Shown here piece after piece: positions 56,397 to 64,000 of a stretch of DNA of 64,000 nt. The stretch covers positions 62,001 to 126,000 of the forward strand of contig NZ_JAELXW010000015.1 in the NCBI RefSeq assembly GCF_016428645.1. Direction: 5' to 3'. The translations under genes and the position numbers were made by a program. The stretch is from Glycomyces salinus. Lineage in GTDB: Bacteria > Actinomycetota > Actinomycetes > Mycobacteriales > Micromonosporaceae. The notes beneath the pieces are model-generated. The model worked only from the letters and a program-made list of their open reading frames with translations, had not been told where the DNA came from and made no database searches. Every line of letters starts with the position of its first letter. Positions within the stretch are counted from its first letter, which is position 1.

Positions 56397-57836
56397 ATGA
56401 GCAGTGAGCGATCGGCGATCATCCTGGCCGCGGGCCTGGGGACTAGGATGAAATCCAGCAGGCCCAAGGTTCTCCACGAGCTGTTGGGCAGGCCCCTTCT
56501 CGGCCATGTCCTCAAGGCGACCAAGGCCATCCACTCCGACCGGCGCGTCGTGGTCGTCGGCGCCGCGGCCGACCAGGTCACTGCCTACCTCGAAGAGCAC
56601 GCGCCCGACATCGAGACGGTCAACCAGGCCGAGCAGCTCGGCACCGGCAACGCCGTCCGCATCGCCATGGAGGCGCTGCCGGACCTGACCGGGACCGTCG
56701 TGGTCTCCGCCGGCGACGTTCCGCTGCTGCGCCGCGAGACCCTGGAGCGCCTGGTCGAGGTCCACGAGAAGGACGGCAACGCCGCGACAGTCCTGACCGC
56801 CGAGGTCGACGACCCGACCGGCCTGGGCCGCATCGTCCGCGACGAGGCCGGGAACGTGCTGCGCAACGTCGAGCACCGCGACGCCGACGAGGCCGAGCTG
56901 GCCATCCGCGAGATCAACTCGAGCATCTACGCCTTCGACGCCGAGGTCCTGCGCGAGCAGCTCGCGAAGCTGAACACCGCCAACGACCAGGGCGAGGAGT
57001 ACCTCACCGACGTGCTGGAGCTGGCCCGCGAGGCCGGGCACACGATCGGCGCGTTCGTCGTCGGCGATCCCACCGAGGTCCTCGGCTGCAACGACCGGGC
57101 CCAACTGGCCGGGCTCCGCCGCATCCTGCGCGACCGCGTCAACACCGAGCTGATGAAGTCGGGGGTCACCATCGAGGACCCCGAGACCACCTGGATCGAC
57201 GCGACCGCCAAGGTCGCCCCCGACGTGCTCATCCGCCCCGGATGCCAGCTCAAGGGCGCCACCGCCGTCGACACCGGCGCCGAGATCGGCCCCGACTCGA
57301 CCCTGAACGACACCATCGTCGGCCAGGGGGCCCGGGTGGTGCGCAGCCACACCGACCAGGCCACCGTCGGCGAGGGCGCCTCGGTCGGGCCCTTCTCGTA
57401 CCTGCGGCCCGGCGCCAAACTCGGCGAAGGCTCGAAGGTCGGCGCCTACGTCGAGGTCAAGAAGTCCGAGCTCGGGCCCGGCGCGAAGGTCCCGCACCTG
57501 TCCTACGTCGGCGACGCGACCATCGGCGCCAAGGCCAACGTCTCGGCCGGGGTCATTATCGCCAACTACGACGGCGTCGCCAAGCACCACACGACCATCG
57601 GCGAGGGCTCCTTCGTCGGCTCGGACTCGGTCCTGATCGCCCCGGTCAACGTCGGCGACGGCACCTATGTCGCGGCCGGCTCGGCGATCAGCGCCGACGT
57701 GGCCCCCGGCGAGCTGGCCGTGGCGCGCGGGCGGCAGGCCAACAAAGAGGGCTGGGTCGCCAAGAAGCGGCCGGGGACGGTCACCGACGAGGCCGCCAAG
57801 CGCGCGATCGCGGACTCCGAGGAGACCGGAGAGTAA
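56397..57836 (+). CDS. glmU: Bifunctional UDP-N-acetylglucosamine pyrophosphorylase / glucosamine-1-phosphate acetyltransferase
   Basis: A 479-residue two-domain enzyme that makes UDP-GlcNAc for peptidoglycan. Uridyltransferase domain (1-230): IILAAGLGTRMKSSRPKVLH, QLGTGNAV, SAGDVPLL, INSSIYAFD. The left-handed beta-helix acetyltransferase domain (about 255-460) contains ATVGEGASVGPFSYLRPGAK, catalytic His in KVPHLSYVGDA and IIANYDGVAKHHT. TACCAT ends eight bases before the ATG, and no Shine-Dalgarno is seen, so it may be leaderless. It works directly after the GlmM product of this window. Confidence 0.97.
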   Translation: MSSERSAIILAAGLGTRMKSSRPKVLHELLGRPLLGHVLKATKAIHSDRRVVVVGAAADQVTAYLEEHAPDIETVNQAEQLGTGNAVRIAMEALPDLTGTVVVSAGDVPLLRRETLERLVEVHEKDGNAATVLTAEVDDPTGLGRIVRDEAGNVLRNVEHRDADEAELAIREINSSIYAFDAEVLREQLAKLNTANDQGEEYLTDVLELAREAGHTIGAFVVGDPTEVLGCNDRAQLAGLRRILRDRVNTELMKSGVTIEDPETTWIDATAKVAPDVLIRPGCQLKGATAVDTGAEIGPDSTLNDTIVGQGARVVRSHTDQATVGEGASVGPFSYLRPGAKLGEGSKVGAYVEVKKSELGPGAKVPHLSYVGDATIGAKANVSAGVIIANYDGVAKHHTTIGEGSFVGSDSVLIAPVNVGDGTYVAAGSAISADVAPGELAVARGRQANKEGWVAKKRPGTVTDEAAKRAIADSEETGE

Positions 57837-57838
57837 CG

Positions 57839-57864
57839 GCACACTGGATCACCCACCGGTGTGC
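57839..57864 (+). terminator. Weak hairpin between glmU and prs
   Basis: GCACACTGG pairs with CCGGTGTGC with one T-G pair and an eight-base loop, right after the glmU stop. It may attenuate rather than stop transcription into prs. Confidence 0.45.
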
Positions 57865-57933
57865 GCGGCCGGATCGGGCAGGGGACACTTGATGCGTCGA
57901 GGTTCAGGTGAAGACTATGGGGGAACCATCGCC

Positions 57934-58917
57934 ATGGCGAGCATGTCCGCTGTCAACTCCAAGATGCTCATGTTGTTCTCCGGGAGCTGTTACCCGGAAC
58001 TAGCGGAAGAGATCGGCAAGCACCTGGGGGTCGCCCCGACCCCCACCAGCTCCTATTCGTTCAAGAACGGCGAGCGTTTCGTCCGCTACCAGGAATCGGT
58101 CCGCGGCTGTGACGCCTTCGTCGTCCAGTCCATGGCGACCCCGATCAACGACTGGGTCATGGAGACCCTGATCATGGTCGACGCGCTCAAGCGCGGATCG
58201 GCCAAGCGCATCACGGTGGTCCTGCCGTTCTATCCGTACGCGCGCCAGGACAAGAAGCACCGCGGCCGCGAGCCCATCTCCGCCCGGCTCGTGGCCGATC
58301 TGCTGAAGACGGCCGGGGCCGACCGCATCCTGACCGTCGACCTGCACACCGCGCAGATCCAGGGCTTCTTCGACGGGCCGGTGGACCACCTGTTCGCGAT
58401 GGGCATCCTGGCCCGCTACGTCGAGGAGAAGTACGCCGGTCGCGACATGGCCGTCGTCTCGCCCGACACCGGGCGCGTGCGCCTGGCCGAGCGCTGGTCG
58501 GACCGGCTCGGCGGCTGCCCGATCGCCTTCGTCCACAAGACCCGCGACCCGCTCAAGCCCAACGAGGTCGTGGCCAACAAGGTCGTCGGCGACGTCGACG
58601 GGCGCACCTGCCTGGTCATCGATGACATGATCGACACCGCCGGGACGATCTGCTCGACCGCCGAGCTGCTCACCGAGGAGGGCGTGGACGACATCGTCAT
58701 CGCCTCCACTCACGGCATCATGTCGGATCCGGCCGCCGAGCGACTGGCCGCGGCCCCGGTCAGCGAGGTCATCGTGACCAACTCGCTGCCGCTGCCCGCG
58801 GACGTGGCGGCCCTGGAGAAGGTGACCGTCCTGTCGATCGCGCCTCTGGTCGCCAAGGCAATCTGGGAGGTCTTCAACGACGGCTCGGTGACCACCCTGT
58901 TCGGCGGACTTTCCTGA
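57934..58917 (+). CDS. prs: Ribose-phosphate pyrophosphokinase
   Basis: A 327-residue enzyme that makes PRPP from ribose 5-phosphate and ATP. The flexible loop and catalytic region FYPYARQDKKHRGREPISAR, the LTVDLHTAQIQGFFDGPVDH block, VVSPDTGRVRLAERW (where many homologues have DxGG) and the PRPP motif CLVIDDMIDTAGTIC are all present. I use the ATG at 57934; ATGs at 57892 and 57943 are in frame. prs downstream of glmU is a conserved actinobacterial order. Confidence 0.95.
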   Translation: MASMSAVNSKMLMLFSGSCYPELAEEIGKHLGVAPTPTSSYSFKNGERFVRYQESVRGCDAFVVQSMATPINDWVMETLIMVDALKRGSAKRITVVLPFYPYARQDKKHRGREPISARLVADLLKTAGADRILTVDLHTAQIQGFFDGPVDHLFAMGILARYVEEKYAGRDMAVVSPDTGRVRLAERWSDRLGGCPIAFVHKTRDPLKPNEVVANKVVGDVDGRTCLVIDDMIDTAGTICSTAELLTEEGVDDIVIASTHGIMSDPAAERLAAAPVSEVIVTNSLPLPADVAALEKVTVLSIAPLVAKAIWEVFNDGSVTTLFGGLS

Positions 58918-59151
58918 GCCGGACCGCGGCTCGCGGACCCGGCCGCGAGGATCACACCCGGCCTCCCGTCGAAGGCCCTGGGCGGCGCGAGGTGTAGGCT
59001 GGTGAGGTTGCCGACGGCGAGGGCGTCCCCGAGACGGACGCCGTTATCGACGCGATGGCGAAGGTCTTATTTGGGGCTGTCCGGTCCTTCTTATGCCGAC
59101 GTGAGCGTCGAGCGCCTGAGAAATTTCGCTTGAGAATCAGGGAGTATTTCC

Positions 59152-59754
59152 GTGTCCGAAGTTCGTATCAGCGCAGAGCCTCGCACTGACTTCGGGAAGG
59201 GCGGTGCGCGCCGTACACGCCGGGCCGGAAAGGTTCCGGCCGTGGTCTACGGCCACGGCGAGAAGCCGCGTCACATCTCTCTTCCCTCGCTCGAGTTCGC
59301 CGCCGTCCTGCGCAAGGGCGGCCTCAACCAGCTGATCGAGGTCGAGGTCTCCGACGGCAGCCGCGAACTGGTCATCCCCAAAGACGTCCAGCGCGACGCG
59401 CTCAAGGACGACATCATCCACGCCGACCTGCTGATCGTGCGCCGCGGCGAGACCATCACCACCGACGTCTACATCAGCTGGACCGGCGAGGTGGAGAAGG
59501 GCGGCCTGGTGGTCCACGAGATCGACTCGCTCAGCATCGAGGCCGAGGCCACGATCATCCCCGAGTCGATCGAGGTCGACCTCGAGGGCCTGGCGGTCGG
59601 TTCGCAGCGCACCGCCGGTGAAGTGGCTCTGCCCGAGGGCGTGGTGCTGCTGACCGACCCCGACGCCGTGCTCGCGTCGGTCACCGTGCCGCGCGCCGAG
59701 GCCGCCGCCGAGGAGTCCGAGGAGGAATCCGAAGGCGAAGAGGCCGCCGAGTAG
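59152..59754 (+). CDS. rplY: 50S ribosomal protein L25/general stress protein Ctc
   Basis: A 200-residue two-domain L25 (TL5/CTC type). The N-terminal 5S rRNA-binding domain starts ISAEPRTDFGKGGARRTRRA and contains VPAVVYGHGEKPRHISL. The C-terminal beta domain includes DLEGLAVGSQRTAGEVALPE. A strongly acidic tail (AAAEESEEESEGEEAAE) ends the protein. The GTG start has AGGGAG upstream. A 234-bp untranslated region separates it from prs. pth follows after 21 bases, the usual rplY-pth pair. Confidence 0.95.
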   Translation: MSEVRISAEPRTDFGKGGARRTRRAGKVPAVVYGHGEKPRHISLPSLEFAAVLRKGGLNQLIEVEVSDGSRELVIPKDVQRDALKDDIIHADLLIVRRGETITTDVYISWTGEVEKGGLVVHEIDSLSIEAEATIIPESIEVDLEGLAVGSQRTAGEVALPEGVVLLTDPDAVLASVTVPRAEAAAEESEEESEGEEAAE

Positions 59755-59775
59755 CCCGGGAGGCGACCCGACGAC

Positions 59776-60363
59776 ATGACCGACTCCTCAACGCTGGTGG
59801 TCGGCCTGGGCAACCCCGGGCCGAAGTACTCCGCGAACCGTCACAACGTCGGATTCCTGGTCGCCGACGTGCTCGCAGGGCGCGTCGGCGCCCGTTTCTC
59901 CGTGAGCCGCAAGGCCCGCGCCGAAGTCAGCGAGGCCCGCTTGGGGGTAGGCGGGCCTCGCCTCGTTCTCGTCAAGCCCCTGACGTTCATGAACCTCTCC
60001 GGTGAGGCCGTCGGCCCCCTGGCCAAGTACTTCGGGATCGAACCGCAGTCGGTCATCGCCGTCCACGACGAGCTCGACCTGCCCTACGGTCAGCTGCGGC
60101 TCAAGCGAGGCGGCGGCGAGGGCGGCCACAACGGACTGCGGTCGCTCTCGAAGACCCTGGGCAGCAAGGACTACGTCCGGGTGCGGTTCGGCATCGGCCG
60201 CCCGCCCGGCCGCCAGGAGGCGGCCGACTACGTCCTCAAAGACTTCGCCAAGGCCGAGCGGGCCGAGCTGGACCTGAACCTCGAGCTCGCCGCCGACGCG
60301 GTCGAGGCGGTCATCACCAAGGGCCTCGAAGCGGCCCAGAACACCTACAACGTCGCAAAGTGA
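59776..60363 (+). CDS. pth: Peptidyl-tRNA hydrolase
   Basis: A 195-residue enzyme that releases peptides from peptidyl-tRNA dropped by ribosomes. The catalytic His is in NRHNVGF (residues 22-28), with the Asp in VHDELDLPYGQ, and GGEGGHNGLRSLSKTLGSKD and FGIGRPPGRQEAADYVL are standard blocks. GGAGGCGA lies upstream of the ATG. It is cotranscribed with rplY. Confidence 0.96.
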   Translation: MTDSSTLVVGLGNPGPKYSANRHNVGFLVADVLAGRVGARFSVSRKARAEVSEARLGVGGPRLVLVKPLTFMNLSGEAVGPLAKYFGIEPQSVIAVHDELDLPYGQLRLKRGGGEGGHNGLRSLSKTLGSKDYVRVRFGIGRPPGRQEAADYVLKDFAKAERAELDLNLELAADAVEAVITKGLEAAQNTYNVAK

Positions 60364-60380
60364 CCTAGCCGTCACTGATC

Positions 60381-61928
60381 GTGCGCTCGGTCGTTAGATC
60401 GATTGTGACGGTTACAGAGGCACGCGGAGGCGAGCGTTCAGAGCCGCAGGTGCGGCAGGCGGAGCGGGCCGGACCCGCGCAGGGGCACGTCTACTCGATC
60501 AGCCCTGCCGGGCGGGCCTTCAGCGGTCCTCCGGGATGGCAGCGCAAGTACTTCGCCGGGATCGTGTTCAGCGATGTGGCCGCCGGCATCCTCGGCGCGG
60601 CCGTGGCCCTCCTCGCCCGCTTCGGGAGTCTCAACGAGCACAGCCAGATCTACGCGCTCGGCCTGCTGGCCCTGCCCGCCGTCTGGATCGCCGCGCTCGG
60701 CCTGTCACGGGCCTTCGAGAGCCGCTACCTGTTCGTCGGCACTGAGGAGTACCAGCGGGTGGTCAACGCCGCGCTGTCGCTGGCGGCCGCGGTCGCCCTG
60801 GTCTCCTACGGACTGGAGCTGCCGACCTCGCGCGCGTTCGTGCTCATAGCCTTGCCCACCGCGGCCGCGGTGTCGATCGGGGCGCGCTTCGCCTGGCGCA
60901 AATGGCTGCACGGCCAGCGCCGTGCCGGCAAGTGCATGAAGCGGGTGGTGCTGGTCGGGCACGAGTCGGCGGTCGCCGCGTTGGTGGTGCAGCTGCGGCG
61001 CGAGCACTACCACGGGCTCAACGTGGTGGCGGCCTGCCTGCCCACCGAGGAGGCCCGCGGGGCGCTGCTGGAGTTCGACACCCGTGTGCGCGGCTCGTTC
61101 GACCGGATAGCCGACGCCGTCGCCGCCGAGCGGGCCGACACCGTGATCGTCCTGTCCTGCCCCGAGATCGACGGCCCGGCGCTGCGCCGGCTGGCCTGGA
61201 AGCTCGAACGCTCGGACGTGGACCTGATCGTGGCCTCGGCGCTGGTGGACGTCGCCGGGGACCGCACCACCATCCGCCCGGTCGACGGGCTGCCGATGCT
61301 GCACCTCGACCACGCCAGGCTGACCGGCGTCCGCCGCTGGGTCAAGAACTCGGTCGACCGGATCGGCGCGGCCCTGCTGCTGCTGGCGCTCTCGCCGCTG
61401 CTGCTGGGCGCGGCGTTCCTGATCCGCGCCACCTCGCCGGGTCCGGCGGTCTTCAAGCAGGAGCGCATCGGCAAGGACGGGCAGCCGTTCACCATCTGGA
61501 AGTTCCGCACGATGTACGTCGACGCCGAGCGGCGGCTGGCGCAGCTCAAGCACCTCAACGAGTCCGACGGGGTCCTGTTCAAGATGAAGGACGACCCGCG
61601 CGTGACCAGGATCGGCAAGCATCTGCGGAGGTTCTCGATCGACGAGTTCCCGCAGCTGGTCAACGTCCTGCGAGGCGACATGAGCCTGGTGGGCCCGCGC
61701 CCGCCGCTGGCGGTCGAGGTGGCCGCCTACGAGACCGACATGCGCCGCCGGCTGGTCGTCAAGCCCGGCATGACCGGGCTGTGGCAGGTCTCGGGCCGCT
61801 CGGACCTGCCGTGGGAGGAGGCGGTGCGCCTCGACCTGCGGTACGTCGAGAACTGGACGCTGTCGCTCGACCTGGTGATCCTGTTGCGCACGGTCACCGC
61901 GATCCTGCGGCCCCACGGCGCCTACTAG
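60381..61928 (+). CDS. Polyprenyl-phosphate sugar phosphotransferase (WbaP/CpsE family)
   Basis: A 515-residue membrane enzyme that starts exopolysaccharide or glycan assembly by moving a sugar phosphate onto a polyprenyl phosphate carrier. Four N-terminal spans (for example IVFSDVAAGILGAAVALLAR and YALGLLALPAVWIAALGLSR) precede a CoA-binding-like Rossmann region (RVVLVGHESAVAALVVQLRR). A re-entrant helix (RIGAALLLLALSPLLLGAAF) and the catalytic domain follow, with KQERIGKDGQPFTIWKFRTM, DEFPQLVNVLRGDMSLVGPR and KPGMTGLWQVSGRSD. The start is uncertain: GTG at 60381 or 60405, neither with a good ribosome-binding site. No other polysaccharide genes adjoin it. Confidence 0.92.
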   Translation: MRSVVRSIVTVTEARGGERSEPQVRQAERAGPAQGHVYSISPAGRAFSGPPGWQRKYFAGIVFSDVAAGILGAAVALLARFGSLNEHSQIYALGLLALPAVWIAALGLSRAFESRYLFVGTEEYQRVVNAALSLAAAVALVSYGLELPTSRAFVLIALPTAAAVSIGARFAWRKWLHGQRRAGKCMKRVVLVGHESAVAALVVQLRREHYHGLNVVAACLPTEEARGALLEFDTRVRGSFDRIADAVAAERADTVIVLSCPEIDGPALRRLAWKLERSDVDLIVASALVDVAGDRTTIRPVDGLPMLHLDHARLTGVRRWVKNSVDRIGAALLLLALSPLLLGAAFLIRATSPGPAVFKQERIGKDGQPFTIWKFRTMYVDAERRLAQLKHLNESDGVLFKMKDDPRVTRIGKHLRRFSIDEFPQLVNVLRGDMSLVGPRPPLAVEVAAYETDMRRRLVVKPGMTGLWQVSGRSDLPWEEAVRLDLRYVENWTLSLDLVILLRTVTAILRPHGAY

Positions 61929-61995
61929 ACGCGAGCATAACTCTCAGTAACTGGGATGGGTCCGACCAGTATCTGGACCCCATTGGGCCGCAGCG

Positions 61996-62001
61996 TAGAA
62001 T
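61996..62001 (+). promoter_or_regulatory. -10 box of the leaderless cysQ-like gene
   Basis: TAGAAT ends eight bases before the ATG at 62010, with no Shine-Dalgarno in the gap. Confidence 0.5.
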
Positions 62002-62009
62002 CGGCGACC

Positions 62010-62810
62010 ATGGATCAGACCCCGGCCACCGCCACGCCAGAAGCCGCCGACCCCGAGGACGCGGCCCTCGCCGCGGACCTCGCCACCGGCGCCGGCGAGC
62101 TGCTCATGCGGCTCCGGGGCGAGCTCGGCTTCGAGGACGGGCGGGCCCTCAAAGACGCCGGGGACCAGGGCGCCAACGACTACCTGCTCGGCCGCCTGGC
62201 CGCCGAGCGGCCCGGCGACGCCGTCCTCTCCGAGGAGGGCAAGGGCGAGTCCGGACGGGTCGGGACCGAACGGCTCGGCGCCGACCGGGTGTGGATCATC
62301 GACCCGCTCGACGGCACCCGCGAGTTCTCCGAGGCCGGACGCGACGACTGGGCCGTGCACGTCGGCCTGTGGCAGCGCGGCCTCGGCCTCACCGCCGCGG
62401 CGGTGGCCCTGCCCGCCCAGAATGTGACGTTGCGCACCGATAAGCGCTACCCGGTCTCCGGGCCCCGGCCCGAGCGGCCCCGCATCGCCGTGTCCCGCAC
62501 CAGACCACCGGCTCAGGCCGACGCCGCCGCGGCGGCCCTCGGCGCCGAACTGGTCCCGTGGGGCTCGGCCGGAGCGAAGGTCATGGCCGTGGTCGCGGGT
62601 AAGGTAGACGCTTACGTGCATGCAGGCGGGCAGTACGAGTGGGACTCGGCCGCCCCGGTGGCGGTGGCGATCGCCTCCGGCTGGCATGCGACGCGGATCG
62701 ACGGCGGACCGCTGCGGTACAACAATCCCGATCCGTACCTGCCGGACCTGTTGGTCTGCCGCCCGGATCTGGCAGAGCCGCTGCTCAAAGCCGTGCACAC
62801 GGCCGCCTGA
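62010..62810 (+). CDS. cysQ: 3'(2'),5'-bisphosphate nucleotidase CysQ-like (inositol monophosphatase family)
   Basis: A 266-residue Mg2+-dependent phosphatase. The metal-site motifs are LSEEGKGES (Glu pair), [14 protein letters not shown] (DxxDGT) and the C-terminal [16 protein letters not shown] (WD). It probably removes the 3'-phosphate of PAP formed in sulfate assimilation; the position just before cysD-cysN supports CysQ over inositol or histidinol phosphatase. The first 20 residues are a variable Ala/Pro-rich start. TAGAAT ends eight bases before the ATG at 62010, suggesting a leaderless transcript. Confidence 0.88.
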   Translation: MDQTPATATPEAADPEDAALAADLATGAGELLMRLRGELGFEDGRALKDAGDQGANDYLLGRLAAERPGDAVLSEEGKGESGRVGTERLGADRVWIIDPLDGTREFSEAGRDDWAVHVGLWQRGLGLTAAAVALPAQNVTLRTDKRYPVSGPRPERPRIAVSRTRPPAQADAAAAALGAELVPWGSAGAKVMAVVAGKVDAYVHAGGQYEWDSAAPVAVAIASGWHATRIDGGPLRYNNPDPYLPDLLVCRPDLAEPLLKAVHTAA

Positions 62811-62825
62811 TAGAGAATTTCTACC

Positions 62826-62841
62826 GAACCCTGCCGGGTTC
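62826..62841 (+). promoter_or_regulatory. Small hairpin before cysD
   Basis: GAACCC-TGCC-GGGTTC is a perfect six-base stem, 24 bases before the cysD GTG and upstream of its GAGAGGAG. It could tune translation of cysD or separate it from cysQ. Confidence 0.35.
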
Positions 62842-62864
62842 GAGTTGAGAGGAGTGTTGCGTCG

Positions 62865-63767
62865 GTGAGCGACTACCGCGTCAGCCATCTCGCCGCGCTG
62901 GAAGCCGAGGCGATCTTCATCATCCGGGAGGTCGTGGCCACCTGCCAGCGGCCCGTGCTGCTCTTCTCGGGGGGCAAGGACTCCATCGTCATGCTCCACC
63001 TGGCGCAGAAGGCCTTCGCTCCCGCGCCGGTCCCGTTCCCGGTCATGCACGTCGACACCGGGCAGAACTTCGACGAGGTCATCGAGTTCCGCGACCGCCG
63101 CGTCGCCTCCACCGGCGTCCAGCTGGTCATCGCCTCCGTCCAGGACGCCATCGACCGCGGCCTGGTCACCGAGCCCCCGGACGGCACCCGCAACCGCATC
63201 CAGACCCCGGTCCTGCTCGAAGCGGCCGAGAAGTACCAGTTCGACGCCCTGTTCGGCGGGGCCCGCCGCGACGAGGAGAAGGCCCGCGCCAAGGAGCGCG
63301 TGTTCTCCTTCCGCGACGACTTCGGCCAGTGGGACCCCAAGAACCAGCGGCCCGAGCTGTGGAACATCTACAACGGCAGGGTCCACCCCGGCGAGCAGAT
63401 CCGGGTCTTCCCGCTGTCCAACTGGACCGAGCTCGACGTGTGGCGCTACATCGGCGAGCAGGAGATCGAACTGCCGCCGGTCTACTTCGCCGGCCCCCGC
63501 GAGGTCGTCGAGCGCGACGGCATGCTGTACGCGGTCAACCGGTTCATCACCCCGCGCGACGGCGAGGAGGTCTTCACCGAGACCATCCGCTACCGCACCG
63601 TCGGCGACGCCAACCTGACCGCCGGGGTCCGCTCCGAGGCGGCCACCATCGAGCAGATCATCGCCGAGGTCGCGGCCACGCGCATCACCGAGCGCGGCGC
63701 CACCCGCGGGGACGACAAGACCTCCGAAGCGGCCATGGAAGACCGGAAACGGGAAGGGTACTTCTGA
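62865..63767 (+). CDS. cysD: Sulfate adenylyltransferase subunit 2
   Basis: A 300-residue PP-loop subunit that with CysN converts sulfate and ATP to adenosine 5'-phosphosulfate. The PP-loop is [16 protein letters not shown] (residues 32-47). Other blocks are [46 protein letters not shown] and the C-terminal EDRKREGYF that binds CysN. GAGAGGAG precedes the GTG start. Its TGA shares a base with the cysN ATG (TGATG). Confidence 0.96.
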   Translation: MSDYRVSHLAALEAEAIFIIREVVATCQRPVLLFSGGKDSIVMLHLAQKAFAPAPVPFPVMHVDTGQNFDEVIEFRDRRVASTGVQLVIASVQDAIDRGLVTEPPDGTRNRIQTPVLLEAAEKYQFDALFGGARRDEEKARAKERVFSFRDDFGQWDPKNQRPELWNIYNGRVHPGEQIRVFPLSNWTELDVWRYIGEQEIELPPVYFAGPREVVERDGMLYAVNRFITPRDGEEVFTETIRYRTVGDANLTAGVRSEAATIEQIIAEVAATRITERGATRGDDKTSEAAMEDRKREGYF

Positions 63768-64000
63768 TGACGGACGCGGCGACCCTGGCGCCACACGGCG
63801 CCGAGGACACCACCGAGCTGCTGCGCTTCGCCACCGCCGGCAGCGTCGACGACGGCAAGTCCACCCTCATCGGGCGGCTGCTGTTCGACACCAAGACCCT
63901 CTTCGAGGACCAGTGGGAGTCGGTGACGGCCGTCAGCGCCGGCCGGGGCGACGAATACACCGACCTGGCTCTGCTGACCGACGGGCTGCGCTCGGAGCGT
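63767..64000 (+). CDS. cysN: Sulfate adenylyltransferase subunit 1 (partial, runs off the window)
   Basis: The first 78 residues of the GTPase subunit that drives APS formation. [20 protein letters not shown] contains the Walker A/P-loop GSVDDGKS (residues 25-32), and [12 protein letters not shown] follows as in CysN. The rest, including the remaining G motifs and any fused APS kinase domain (CysNC), lies beyond 64000 and cannot be judged. The start shares a base with the cysD stop. Confidence 0.93.
   Translation, partial: MTDAATLAPHGAEDTTELLRFATAGSVDDGKSTLIGRLLFDTKTLFEDQWESVTAVSAGRGDEYTDLALLTDGLRSER

Noticed and set aside
62010-62810. Histidinol-phosphatase HisN or inositol monophosphatase
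   Set aside because: The metal motifs are shared by the whole family, but the position directly before cysD and cysN favours PAP phosphatase.

Overview
The window is chromosomal DNA of a high-GC actinobacterium. The supporting signs are the very GC-rich coding bias, many GTG and TTG starts, ATGA/GTGA start-stop overlaps, several apparently leaderless genes (TAnnnT 7-8 bases before the start), an HU protein with a lysine/alanine-rich tail, an NdgR-type IclR regulator beside leuCD, and the actinobacterial order infA-rpmJ-rpsM-rpsK-rpoA-rplQ-truA. Protein character would fit a lineage such as Glycomyces or relatives, but that is inference. I see no insertion sequence, prophage, integrase, CRISPR array or rRNA operon. 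One tRNA gene (tRNA-Gln) is present.

Layout. 1-1.3 kb: the end of a beta-helix-like protein, a TfoX-type protein and a DHFR-fold protein. 1.3-13.4 kb: aromatic and histidine catabolism. Homogentisate dioxygenase faces away from an uncharacterised gene coupled to fumarylacetoacetase; a convergent Lrp/AsnC regulator is divergent from HPPD, which is followed at once by a tightly overlapped hut operon (hutU, an M20 amidohydrolase, hutF, hutI, hutH). Together they take tyrosine to fumarate and acetoacetate, and histidine to glutamate. 13.4-20.4 kb: accessory genes (DUF4386 membrane protein, alpha/beta hydrolase, WYL regulator with a VOC protein, a Phd/PIN toxin-antitoxin pair, an SDR with its XRE regulator, a CHAD protein). 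20.4-30 kb: ndgR/leuCD, HU, an alditol oxidase, a MutT1-like Nudix protein, two small proteins, and plsC-gpsA-ddl for envelope precursors.

30-34.8 kb: the ribosomal/RNA polymerase alpha operon, with rpsD moved out in front of infA, then truA. 34.9-41.3 kb: two CNNM/CBS membrane proteins, a TetR regulator, a secreted nuclease carrying a P domain, a one-span membrane protein and an rRNA-type methyltransferase. 41.3-46.6 kb: a TPP riboswitch controlling thiE-thiO (fused in one frame), thiS, thiG, thiD and thiC, which covers most of thiamine synthesis. 46.7-49.4 kb: rplM-rpsI and glmM. 49.4-51.9 kb: a LemA protein with twin 230-residue membrane proteins that share near-identical 3' ends.

51.9-56.3 kb: tRNA-Gln, then a reverse-strand sugar ABC operon (binding lipoprotein, ATPase, permease, ROK repressor) with a clear palindromic operator. 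56.4-64 kb: glmU, prs, rplY (TL5/CTC type), pth, a polyprenyl-phosphate sugar transferase, and the start of a sulfate assimilation cluster (cysQ-like phosphatase, cysD, partial cysN). The most unusual items are the ThiE-ThiO fusion, the LemA/twin module, the PIN toxin that reads antisense through its neighbour, the M20 enzyme inside the hut operon, a 39-bp two-way palindromic promoter, and a short repeat that recurs just upstream of two unrelated genes.
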